Shown: positions 1 through 6,629, numbered from the stretch's first letter. The stretch: DNA of 7,567 nt from GCA-2716945 sp964342835 (GCA_964342835.1 CAYFGJ010000050.1:1-7567); one strand, 5' to 3'. Program-made: numbers and translations. Notes: generated by a model from the letters alone, not told the origin.

Positions 1-360
1 AGCGGTGCAGGCGGACAACATGTTAATACAACTGACTCAGCTGTAAGAATTACTCATATACCAACTAAAATAGTTGCACAATGTCAAAACGATAGATCAC
101 AACATAAAAACAAAGAATCAGCTTTAAAGCAACTTCGTGCTAAACTGTATATGTATGAATTAGAAAAAAAGAATAAGGTAAAAGATAAGATTGAATCAGA
201 AAAATCAGATATATCGTGGGGAAATCAGATTAGATCATATATTCTTGATGATTCTCGAATAAAAGATTTGAGAACAAAATATGAAACTGGAAATACTCAG
301 GCTGTTTTAGATGGGGATATAGATGATTTTATACAAGAGAGTTTGAAATTGGATTTATAA
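1..360 (+). CDS. prfB: Peptide chain release factor 2 (RF2), C-terminal part
   Basis: This is the 3' end of an ORF open from base 1 in frame 1; 119 codons and a TAA stop are visible. RF2 recognises UGA and UAA stop codons and triggers hydrolysis of peptidyl-tRNA in the ribosomal peptidyl transferase centre. The universal GGQ catalytic motif is encoded at bases 10-18, in the context SGAGGQHVN. The tail, with WGNQIRSYILDDSRIKDLRT followed by ET-NTQAVLDGDID-FI--SL, is the RF2 rather than the RF1 signature. An internal ATG at 151 would give a 69-residue product, but the conserved GGQ core upstream in the same frame shows it is not the start. The stop-codon-recognition domain and any programmed frameshift site lie upstream of the window. 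lysS follows after one base, the prfB-lysS order known in E. coli and relatives. Confidence 0.97.
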   Translation, partial: SGAGGQHVNTTDSAVRITHIPTKIVAQCQNDRSQHKNKESALKQLRAKLYMYELEKKNKVKDKIESEKSDISWGNQIRSYILDDSRIKDLRTKYETGNTQAVLDGDIDDFIQESLKLDL

Positions 361-361
361 A

Positions 362-1834
362 ATGGATGATGATAATAAATTAATTGTTGAAAGGAAAAAA
401 AAATTAGATAGGTTAAAAGACAAAACAAATCTATATCCAAATTCATTTAGAAAACTTGATAATTCGTACGAACTCATTGAAAAATATGCTGATACCGAGA
501 AGGATCAACTGGCAGAAAAAAATATCAATGTATCAATAGCTGGCAGGTTATTAAAATTCAGAGAAATGGGAAGTTCAATTTTTGCTGATTTGCACGATGA
601 AAATGGAAAAATTCAATTATATATACAACCAAAACAATTAGATGATAAAAATTCGCTTGTGTTATCAATGCTTGATTTAGGAGATATAATTGGGGTTAAC
701 GGAATATTATTTAAAACCAAAACAAATGAATTAACAATAAAAATTGTAAATATTATATTATTAGCTAAATCATTAAGACCTTTACCAGAAAAATTTCACG
801 GAATCACTGATATCGAAATTAAATATCGACAAAGATATTTAGACCTTATGACTAATCATGAATCTAAAAATCTTTTTATTACCAGATCAAAGATTATAAG
901 CACAATTAGGGATTATTTTATAAAGCAGAACTTTTTAGAAATTGAAACTCCAATGATGCATACAATACCAGGTGGTGCTACAGCTAAACCATTTGTTACT
1001 CATCATAATACTTTAGATTTAGATTTGTTCTTAAGAATTGCGCCAGAACTTTTTTTAAAGAGGTGTATTGTAGGTGGTTTTGAAAAAATTTTTGAGATAA
1101 ATAGAAGTTTTAGAAATGAAGGTTTGTCAATTAAACATAATCCTGAATTTACTATGCTTGAATTCTATATTGCATTTCAAGATTATATATATTTAATGGA
1201 ATTTATAGAAAATGTATTTGAGCAACTACGATCAACTCTTAATTTGCCAGATATAATTGAATATCAAAAAACAAAAATAAATTTTAAAAAACCTTTCAAA
1301 AGAATTACTTTTTATGATGCATTAATTAATTATAATAGTGAAATAAATCTGGATAACATAAATGATAAAAATTTTCTCACACAGTATGCTAATAAAAAAG
1401 ATATAACAATAACAGATGGTAATTCAGTACAGTTGTTGCAATTAGATATTTTTGAGAAGACAGTAGAAAGGGAGTTAATAGATCCAACATACATTATTGA
1501 TTATCCAACTGAAGTATCTCCTCTTGCAAGAAGTTTTGATGATAACAAAGGTATAGTTGAACGATTTGAACTTTTTATAGCTGGCAGAGAAATAGCAAAT
1601 GGATTTTCTGAGCTGAACGACCCTTTAGAACAATCTATTCGTTTCAAAAAACAAGCTGAATCGAAAAATGAAGAAAAGATGTCATATGATGAGGACTTTA
1701 TAACTGCTCTTGAATATGGAATGCCCCCAACTGCAGGAGCGGGAATTGGAATAGATAGACTCATTATGTTATTGACAAATTCATCATCAATTAGAGATGT
1801 TCTACTATTTCCATTAATGAAACCAAAAACTTAA
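362..1834 (+). CDS. lysS: Lysine--tRNA ligase, class II
   Basis: This cytoplasmic enzyme charges tRNA-Lys with lysine using ATP. At 490 residues it is close to the usual class II length of about 500. An N-terminal OB-fold (roughly residues 55-140, including SIAGRLLKFREMGSSIFADL) binds the anticodon. The class II catalytic core follows. Motif 1 lies around FLEIETPMMHTIPGG. Motif 2 is FEINRSFRNEG at 244-254, with R251 as the ATP-contacting arginine. Motif 3 is GAGIGIDRL at 459-467, with R466. The core segments RPLPEKFHG, YRQRYLDL, RIAPELFLKR and GREIANGFSELNDP match the E. coli LysS pattern. The ATG lies one base after the prfB stop (TAAAATG), so translational coupling is likely and no separate Shine-Dalgarno sequence is seen. 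A run of nine A at 395-403 sits inside the start of the gene. The TAA stop overlaps the stop of the convergent small ORF. Confidence 0.97.
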   Translation: MDDDNKLIVERKKKLDRLKDKTNLYPNSFRKLDNSYELIEKYADTEKDQLAEKNINVSIAGRLLKFREMGSSIFADLHDENGKIQLYIQPKQLDDKNSLVLSMLDLGDIIGVNGILFKTKTNELTIKIVNIILLAKSLRPLPEKFHGITDIEIKYRQRYLDLMTNHESKNLFITRSKIISTIRDYFIKQNFLEIETPMMHTIPGGATAKPFVTHHNTLDLDLFLRIAPELFLKRCIVGGFEKIFEINRSFRNEGLSIKHNPEFTMLEFYIAFQDYIYLMEFIENVFEQLRSTLNLPDIIEYQKTKINFKKPFKRITFYDALINYNSEINLDNINDKNFLTQYANKKDITITDGNSVQLLQLDIFEKTVERELIDPTYIIDYPTEVSPLARSFDDNKGIVERFELFIAGREIANGFSELNDPLEQSIRFKKQAESKNEEKMSYDEDFITALEYGMPPTAGAGIGIDRLIMLLTNSSSIRDVLLFPLMKPKT

Positions 1835-2076
1835 ATTTTTAAATAATTTTTTAAAAATTTATAAAAATTTGGCTCAATGCCGGTGTTATTATAATTAAAT
1901 TTTTTGTTTTCCGAGTTAATTTTTATATTTTTATCAATAGTTATAGTTATTTGATTACAATTATCAGGGTATATATTAATTTGATTAGCAATTGATTGAT
2001 ATTCAATACTATTTTTTTCTAAGAAAATTTCAATATCAGATATGATTACATAGATTTCATCATTTCTATTTAACAT
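1831..2076 (-). CDS. Small hypothetical protein downstream of purB (81 aa)
   Basis: I do not recognise this protein. It is rich in Asn, Ile and Lys, with no clear signal peptide or membrane helix. A predicted helix near residues 12-25 is followed by a beta-like alternation (QINIYPDNCNQITITIDKNI) and a basic helical C-terminus (FYKFLKNYLKI). The ATG overlaps the end of purB by 11 bases on the same strand, a typical operon arrangement. The frame stays open through a stretch where purB has already ended and lysS has not begun, so it is not a shadow of another gene. It fills the whole convergent gap and stops within the TTAA that also holds the lysS stop. Its C-terminal codons coincide with an AT-only inverted repeat. 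Position and open frame favour a real gene, but in AT-rich DNA with no recognised family a chance ORF of 81 codons cannot be excluded. Confidence 0.6.
   Translation of the reverse strand: MLNRNDEIYVIISDIEIFLEKNSIEYQSIANQINIYPDNCNQITITIDKNIKINSENKKFNYNNTGIEPNFYKFLKNYLKI
1832..1861. terminator. AT-only inverted repeat at the lysS / small-ORF convergence
   Basis: Bases 1832-1843 are the exact reverse complement of 1850-1861: a 12-bp perfect stem of only A and T around a 6-base loop. It begins within the lysS stop codon. Its location at the meeting point of two convergent transcription units suits a bidirectional terminator or 3'-end stabilising hairpin. However, there is no GC in the stem and the repeat lies inside the coding end of the small minus-strand ORF. 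Simple base composition could also produce it. Confidence 0.3.
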
Positions 2077-3430
2077 AAGTTATTTTTGTTGCATAGCCAA
2101 TATATTTTTTTGGTGTCAAATTTAATAAAAATTCCTTTTCATTTTTTGGTAGTTTTAATTTGTTAATTATTTTTTGAATTATTTCTTTAGATATTTTTTT
2201 CCCTCGTGTTTCTTTCTTTAGAATTTCATACGAATCATTTATATTATATTTTCTTGCCATCATTTGAATAGGTTCAGCTAATATTTCCCACGAGTTTAAT
2301 AAATCTTTTTCAAGAGTTTCTTTATTAAGCGATATTTTGTTAAGACCTATTATCAAATTATCGCATGCAAGATATGAATAACTGAATGATAAGCCTATAT
2401 TTCTTAAAACTGTTGAATCTGATAGATCTCTTTGTAATCTTGATATAACTAATTTTTCAGAGAAAAACTTTAATAAACTATTACTAACGCCTAAATTTCC
2501 TTCTGCATTTTCAAAATTAATTGGATTTATTTTGTGTGGCATGGTTGAAGATCCAATCTCACCTCTAATATTTTTCTGAACAAAATAATTTTTTGAAATA
2601 TATGTCCAAATATCTTGAGATAAACCAATTAATATTGAATTATAGTGTGATAATAAATTAGAAAGAGTACAAATATAATCATGTGGCTCGATCTGCGTTG
2701 TGTATTTATTCTGCTTTATATCAAAAGATTCAATAAATTTTTTAGTAATCTTTGGCCAATTTATATTTGGAAATATTATTGAATGTGATGAATAATTTCC
2801 TGTAGCCCCATTAAATTTTCCATATATATCAGTATTAGAAAAATTGTTTGTTATTATCATTAATCTAGCATAAAAGTTTAAAAATTCTTTACCCATAGTC
2901 GTTGGGCTAGCAACCTGACCATGTGTATGCGATACCATTTCATCTTTAGAATATTTTCTTGATAATTTATAAAGTAGTTTATTTAATATATCTATTTTAG
3001 ATAATAAGAGCGAACGTCCATTTTTTATCATCATTGCATATGCAATGTTATTAATATCCTCTGAAGTACAACATATATGAATATATTCAGTATATTTCTT
3101 TAAAATCTTGTGTTCTTTTATTTTAGTTTTTATAAAATATTCCACTGCCTTAACATCATGCTTCGTAACTGATTCAAGTTTTTTTATTTTTTCAGCATCT
3201 TTTACAGAAAAATTATTATATATATTTAATAGAAATGACATTGATGATTTGTTTAATTTAGGTAAAGTCTTTATTTCTTTGAGTTGGCAAAGGTAGATTA
3301 ACCATTTGATCTCTACTAAAACTCTATTTTTGATTAATGCATATTCAGAAAATAATTCAGCCATACCTTGACAGATTTCAGAATATCTACCATCTATCGG
3401 AGAGATTGAGAGTAAATCATATTTTTTCAT
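2066..3430 (-). CDS. purB: Adenylosuccinate lyase
   Basis: This enzyme cleaves SAICAR to AICAR and adenylosuccinate to AMP, releasing fumarate each time, in purine synthesis in the cytoplasm. It has 454 residues, matching the E. coli-type enzyme (456). Family markers in order are SPIDGRY (10-16), TKHDVKAVEYF (89-99), CTSEDINN (121-128), the catalytic-base region SHTHGQVASP (168-176, H170), FNGATGNY (207-213), YTTQIEPHDY (243-252) and the mobile catalytic loop GSSTMPHKINP (293-303, serines 294-295). The lyase superfamily signature is intact, and no frameshift or missing active-site residue is visible. The ATG is preceded by a weak GGG about 12 bases upstream and by an extended -10-like element in the divergent spacer shared with fumC. 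The small 81-residue ORF overlaps its 3' end. Confidence 0.97.
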   Translation of the reverse strand: MKKYDLLSISPIDGRYSEICQGMAELFSEYALIKNRVLVEIKWLIYLCQLKEIKTLPKLNKSSMSFLLNIYNNFSVKDAEKIKKLESVTKHDVKAVEYFIKTKIKEHKILKKYTEYIHICCTSEDINNIAYAMMIKNGRSLLLSKIDILNKLLYKLSRKYSKDEMVSHTHGQVASPTTMGKEFLNFYARLMIITNNFSNTDIYGKFNGATGNYSSHSIIFPNINWPKITKKFIESFDIKQNKYTTQIEPHDYICTLSNLLSHYNSILIGLSQDIWTYISKNYFVQKNIRGEIGSSTMPHKINPINFENAEGNLGVSNSLLKFFSEKLVISRLQRDLSDSTVLRNIGLSFSYSYLACDNLIIGLNKISLNKETLEKDLLNSWEILAEPIQMMARKYNINDSYEILKKETRGKKISKEIIQKIINKLKLPKNEKEFLLNLTPKKYIGYATKITYVK

Positions 3431-3455
3431 ACTTAATATTTACCCTAAAGATGTT

Positions 3456-3464
3456 ATTATAGCA
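3456..3464 (-). promoter_or_regulatory. Putative extended -10 promoter for purB
   Basis: On the minus strand this reads TGCTATAAT, a perfect extended -10 (TGn plus TATAAT). It lies about 25 bases upstream of the purB ATG, giving an expected leader of roughly 20 bases. No convincing -35 hexamer is found at 16-18 bases, which extended -10 promoters can tolerate. The perfect consensus and correct placement support it; the AT-rich background weakens it. Confidence 0.45.
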
Positions 3465-3479
3465 TAAATACTTCATATA

Positions 3480-3488
3480 TGTTATAAG
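3480..3488 (+). promoter_or_regulatory. Putative extended -10 promoter for fumC
   Basis: The plus strand reads TGTTATAAG, one mismatch from an extended -10 consensus (TGn plus TATAAT). It lies 16 bases before the fumC ATG. Transcription from it would leave a leader of only about 10 bases, consistent with the lack of any Shine-Dalgarno sequence before fumC. No clear -35 is seen. The element is divergent from, and about 15 bases away from, the purB -10 candidate, so the two could compete for polymerase. Confidence 0.35.
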
Positions 3489-3504
3489 ACTAGCAAATGT
3501 TCTC

Positions 3505-4878
3505 ATGAAAAAGAAAATAACACACAGAACTGAAAAAGATTCTTTAGGCACAGTTAAAGTCCCAAAAGATGCTTTGTATGGGGCTCAGACACAACGAGCA
3601 GTTAATAACTTTCAAATAGGACATGATTTATTTGGTCCACGTTTTTTACAATCCCTTGTAATGTTGAAAGGAGCCTGTGCAATTGCTAATTATAAATCAA
3701 AAGTAATTGATAAAAAATTAGCAACCGCAATCTATCAATGCGCAAAAGAAATAAGCACAAATATATATGATTATTATGACCATTTTCCTGCACCTTTATA
3801 TCAAACAGGTTCTGGAACAAGTATTAATATGAACATGAATGAAGTTTTAGCGAGTTTGGTCTCAAAGAAAATTAAACGAAAAGTTCATCCAAATGATGAT
3901 ATAAATAAATCACAAAGTTCAAATGATGTTATACCAACAACAATAAATATCACTTGTGCAAGAAATATAGATAGTCTTACTAAATGTTACTTATTTTTGG
4001 ATAAAGAATTAAAGAAAAGATCTAATGAATCTAAAAATATTATTAAATCAGGAAGAACACATCTTATGGATGCAGTGCCAATAACTTTAGGTCAGGAGAT
4101 TGAAACATGGAGAACTTTAGTAGAAAGGTCTTTTGTAACACTTTCTGATGCACTTGAAGAAACAATTACTCTTCCCATCGGAGGTACAGCAATTGGAACA
4201 GGATTAAATGCACCAAAAGGCTTTGATAAAAAAGTATGTATAGAATTAAATAAAATCTTTCGAATTAAATTTAAACCTGATCCTATAAAATCAGCGATGA
4301 TTAGTTCGCAAGATCATATATTGAACCTTAGTTCAGCATTAACAAGAGTTTCTTCATCGATCACAAAAATCTGTAATGATCTTCGTTGGATGAATAGTGG
4401 CCCAATATCAGGACTTTCCGAAATTACTCTTAAGCCTTTACAGCCAGGTAGCAGTATTATGCCAGGTAAAATTAATCCAGTACAACCTGAGGCTGTGCTT
4501 ATGGCTATGACAAGAGTTCATGGAAATCATCAGGCTATTAATTTAGCTTGTATTTCTGGTAATTTTCAATTAAATACAATGTTACCAATAATTGGACAGA
4601 ATATTATAGAGTCCATTGAATTAATTACAGACTCTTATTTAGAACTTGCCAATACAATTAGCGAATTTACAATTAACATAGAAAATATAAAAAATAATTT
4701 GGAAAGGAACCCTATTATTGCTACAAAACTTAATGAAGTAATAGGTTATGATTTAACTGCTAAAATTGTGAAAGAAGCATATAAAAGTAAAAAACCTATA
4801 ATAGAAGTTGCAGAAGAAATGACAGATCTACCTAAAACACAATTAAAAGGACTTTTAGATCCGAAAAAACTTGTATAA
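3505..4878 (+). CDS. fumC: Class II fumarate hydratase
   Basis: FumC interconverts fumarate and L-malate in the TCA cycle without an iron-sulfur cluster; the family is a cytoplasmic homotetramer. At 457 residues it is near full length. Visible markers are GTVKVPKDALYGAQTQRAV near the N-terminus, QTGSGTS (100-106), the second-site segment HPNDD (128-132), QSSND (137-141), SGRTHLMDAVPITLGQE (from 182, catalytic H186), GGTAIGTGLNAP, and the mobile loop GSSIMPGKINP (315-325, with S316/S317, K322 and N324). The His in SGRTH favours fumarase over aspartase, which usually has Gln there. The segments HPNDD, KSGRTHLMDAVP and GTGLNAP resemble, from memory, mycobacterial FumC more than E. coli FumC. One oddity is GNH at 340-342, where most family members have GND. 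There is no Shine-Dalgarno sequence before the ATG. The motor-like operon starts 8 bases after the stop. Confidence 0.95.
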   Translation: MKKKITHRTEKDSLGTVKVPKDALYGAQTQRAVNNFQIGHDLFGPRFLQSLVMLKGACAIANYKSKVIDKKLATAIYQCAKEISTNIYDYYDHFPAPLYQTGSGTSINMNMNEVLASLVSKKIKRKVHPNDDINKSQSSNDVIPTTINITCARNIDSLTKCYLFLDKELKKRSNESKNIIKSGRTHLMDAVPITLGQEIETWRTLVERSFVTLSDALEETITLPIGGTAIGTGLNAPKGFDKKVCIELNKIFRIKFKPDPIKSAMISSQDHILNLSSALTRVSSSITKICNDLRWMNSGPISGLSEITLKPLQPGSSIMPGKINPVQPEAVLMAMTRVHGNHQAINLACISGNFQLNTMLPIIGQNIIESIELITDSYLELANTISEFTINIENIKNNLERNPIIATKLNEVIGYDLTAKIVKEAYKSKKPIIEVAEEMTDLPKTQLKGLLDPKKLV

Positions 4879-4879
4879 T
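4874..4879 (+). promoter_or_regulatory. Possible -10 element for the motor-like operon
   Basis: A perfect TATAAT, preceded directly by TTG, overlaps the fumC stop codon. Its spacing would place the transcription start within a base or so of the ATG at 4887, giving a leaderless or nearly leaderless mRNA; indeed no Shine-Dalgarno sequence precedes that ATG. No good -35 is visible, and TATAAT is common by chance in such AT-rich DNA, so this is tentative. Confidence 0.22.
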
Positions 4880-4886
4880 ATGAATA

Positions 4887-5558
4887 ATGAAAAAAGATTT
4901 CATTTTTATAAAATGGCTTTATTTTATTATAATCCTTCTTATATTTATCACTATATTATATAAATTAGGGTTTATTGCTGACCTTTTTATCAGTGATATC
5001 AGTTACATTTCATCTTTAATATTAATTCTATTTACTATATTTACATTTAAAGTTGGTCGAGAAATATATTATATTATGAATACAGCAATCAAGCTGGATG
5101 ATATTAGCACTAATAATTATAATTTAACTTCTAATAGTATAAAAATCCAATATTCAGATAATTTCTTTTATGATTGCGTAATCAATCATATGTCACGTTA
5201 TAAATTAAAATCTGGTATTAATGATGAATTAAATAAAAATTTTGAATTCGAGATAACTAAGCCATTGGAAATTGGTTGGCTTATGTCAGATTTATTATTG
5301 AAATTAGGTCTAATTGGGACAGTGATTGGTTTTATAATAATGCTTAATTCAGTTACGTTAATTGAAAATTTTGATTTAACCATGATGCAAGATTTATTAA
5401 AAAAAATGAGCGGCGGTATGAAGGTTGCGTTATATACAACGTTAACAGGCCTTGTTACTTCAATATTACTTTCTATGCAATATAAATATATGGAAGAAAA
5501 AATCTACGAAATAATTTCAATAGTTAACATAAATATTGAGCTATATTTTAATAAATGA
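4887..5558 (+). CDS. MotA/TolQ/ExbB-type proton channel subunit
   Basis: This is a 223-residue inner-membrane protein with four likely helices, at about 7-29, 39-58, 128-157 and 177-198. The C-terminal half carries the MotA/TolQ/ExbB signature. A glycine-rich helix reads LGLIGTVIGFIIML (140-153), with T145 where family members place a polar residue facing the ion path. It is followed by MSGGMKVALYTTLTGLV (174-190), the counterpart of the conserved M--GI--AL-TT--GL block of TolQ and ExbB. Proteins of this family form a pentamer around two helices of an ExbD/TolR/MotB partner and use proton flow to do work in the envelope. The next gene, overlapping by ATGA, has just such an anchor. It starts 8 bases after fumC, without a Shine-Dalgarno sequence. 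It is not flagellar MotA (no flagellar genes; too short), and no TolA, TolB, Pal or TonB is nearby. What the motor drives is unknown. Confidence 0.85.
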   Translation: MKKDFIFIKWLYFIIILLIFITILYKLGFIADLFISDISYISSLILILFTIFTFKVGREIYYIMNTAIKLDDISTNNYNLTSNSIKIQYSDNFFYDCVINHMSRYKLKSGINDELNKNFEFEITKPLEIGWLMSDLLLKLGLIGTVIGFIIMLNSVTLIENFDLTMMQDLLKKMSGGMKVALYTTLTGLVTSILLSMQYKYMEEKIYEIISIVNINIELYFNK

Positions 5559-6163
5559 ATAGAAAACAACGAAGTGTAAAATTAGACCCATTTACAGATT
5601 TATTATTTAATATTCTTCTTGGTTTTACTTTTCTATTTTTTATAACAATATTATTTATTAATCCCATTTCTAAGTTAGGTAATGTTAATTTAAAAGCAGA
5701 ATATATAATTACAGTTGATTGGGAGGATAACTTGCCCGATGATGTAGATTTGTGGGTTCAGGATCCTAATGGAGAAATTGTTTCATATTTAAAAAAAGAC
5801 GCAGGATGGTTACATTTAGATAGAGATGATAGAGGAGTTATTAATGACAAAGTTATTATTAATGATAAAGAAATAATATATCCAATAAATCGTGAAGTTG
5901 TTACGCTAAGAGGTATTATTCCTGGAGAATATATTGTTAATCTTTATTTGTATGAAAACAAAAGTAAATTACCTGTCAACACTAAAGTCATAATTGAAAA
6001 AGTAAATCCAACATTAAAAATGGTTTTTATTGATAATGTAATCTTAAATGAAAAAGATACAGAAAAAACAATAGCCAGGTTTTATTTGAATGATAGAGGT
6101 GATTTTAAATTCACTTCAAATCAAAAAAAAATATTAACTCCTTATGAATTAAAAGGTTTCTAA
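5555..6163 (+). CDS. ExbD/TolR-like anchor fused to a DVDLWV-type periplasmic domain
   Basis: This 202-residue protein is probably the stator partner of the preceding channel subunit. A short basic N-terminus (MNRKQRSVK) leads into LDPFTDLLFNILLGF and one membrane helix (about 15-35). The pattern matches the start of ExbD/TolR (VTPFIDVMLVLLIIF), so D15 is the likely proton-carrying aspartate; D11 is an alternative. The rest would be periplasmic. It shows YIITVDWEDNLPDDVDLWVQD (50-70), PNGEIVSY, an acidic stretch HLDRDDRGVINDK (87-99), and TLRGIIPGEYIVNLYLY (117-133). This looks like a beta-sandwich with clustered aspartates that could bind a metal such as calcium. The DVDLWV--P-GE pattern recalls YfaP/DUF2135-like domains, by memory only. 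No OmpA-like peptidoglycan-binding domain is present, unlike MotB or ZorB. The ATG overlaps the upstream stop (ATGA), indicating translational coupling. Confidence 0.75.
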   Translation: MNRKQRSVKLDPFTDLLFNILLGFTFLFFITILFINPISKLGNVNLKAEYIITVDWEDNLPDDVDLWVQDPNGEIVSYLKKDAGWLHLDRDDRGVINDKVIINDKEIIYPINREVVTLRGIIPGEYIVNLYLYENKSKLPVNTKVIIEKVNPTLKMVFIDNVILNEKDTEKTIARFYLNDRGDFKFTSNQKKILTPYELKGF

Positions 6164-6607
6164 ATGATCATTGATATTGTTCTTGTAATTATACTAATCA
6201 CTTTAATATATGGATTTTTGATACATAAAGTAATTATTCAATCTAAAATTAATAAAAAAATTCTATATGTATTCTCAATATTTATATTTTTTCTTTTCAT
6301 TCAATTCAAATATTTTGATAATTTAGGTTATCCGGTGTCTGAAAAATTACCAGATAGATTTTATCTAATGCATGTATATAAAACTAATGATAATCAATTG
6401 ATCTTATTGGTTAAAGATTTTGACTCAAATATTTTACCTAGATTGTATAAATTAAAATATAGTAAAAAATTAGAAGAAACTCTAAATAATGCCATGAATG
6501 ATATAAATAAAGGTTTAAATATTCTAGGTGTTATTGATGATAAGCAGTCCAATAATAATTATGGAATTCAATTCAAAAGTATAGAAAAACAACTTCCAAC
6601 TAAATAG
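6164..6607 (+). CDS. Small two-helix membrane protein of the motor-like operon (147 aa)
   Basis: I do not recognise a named family. There are two hydrophobic helices, at about 2-20 and 33-48, separated by a short basic loop (HKVIIQSKINKK) that should be cytoplasmic. The soluble C-terminal domain (about 50-147) would then be periplasmic. It contains GYPVSEKLPDRFYLMHVY (55-72), a beta-like LILLVKDFD (79-87) and LPRLYKLKYSKKLEETL (91-107), followed by a helical, Asn-rich tail. The ATG immediately follows the stop of the previous gene (TAAATG), and AAAAGG at 6151-6156 is a fair Shine-Dalgarno sequence 7 bases upstream. Both suggest co-expression with the channel and anchor subunits. A role as an accessory subunit coupling the motor to its target is an inference from gene order and topology. 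It is the last gene before the acnA spacer. Confidence 0.7.
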   Translation: MIIDIVLVIILITLIYGFLIHKVIIQSKINKKILYVFSIFIFFLFIQFKYFDNLGYPVSEKLPDRFYLMHVYKTNDNQLILLVKDFDSNILPRLYKLKYSKKLEETLNNAMNDINKGLNILGVIDDKQSNNNYGIQFKSIEKQLPTK

Positions 6608-6629
6608 TTATTATTTTTCATAAAATATA

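Noticed and set aside
1501..1764. Minus-strand ORF inside lysS
   Set aside because: Lies fully opposite the conserved lysS catalytic core including motif 3; a shadow frame with no family features.
1871..1885. GGC...GCC mini-stem as a terminator
   Set aside because: Only three base pairs, no following T-run in the right place, and inside the small ORF; not convincing.
3108..3296. Plus-strand ORF inside purB
   Set aside because: Opposite the well-conserved N-terminal part of PurB; no independent start signal or recognisable motif.
3505..4878. Aspartase (aspA) instead of fumarase
   Set aside because: The catalytic segment reads SGRTH-MDAVP with His, typical of fumarase; aspartases usually have GRTQ-QDAVP.
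4880..4963. Alternative short ORF from the ATG at 4880
   Set aside because: Different frame from the channel gene and stops after about 27 codons; no support over the ATG at 4887.
5198..5383. Minus-strand ORF inside the channel gene
   Set aside because: Opposite the conserved channel segment; a shadow ORF.
4887..6607. Zorya anti-phage system, Tol-Pal, TonB-ExbBD or flagellar MotAB
   Set aside because: Only the channel/anchor logic is shared. No OmpA-like domain, ZorC/D/E, TolA/TolB/Pal, TonB or flagellar gene is seen, and the neighbours are housekeeping genes rather than a defence island.
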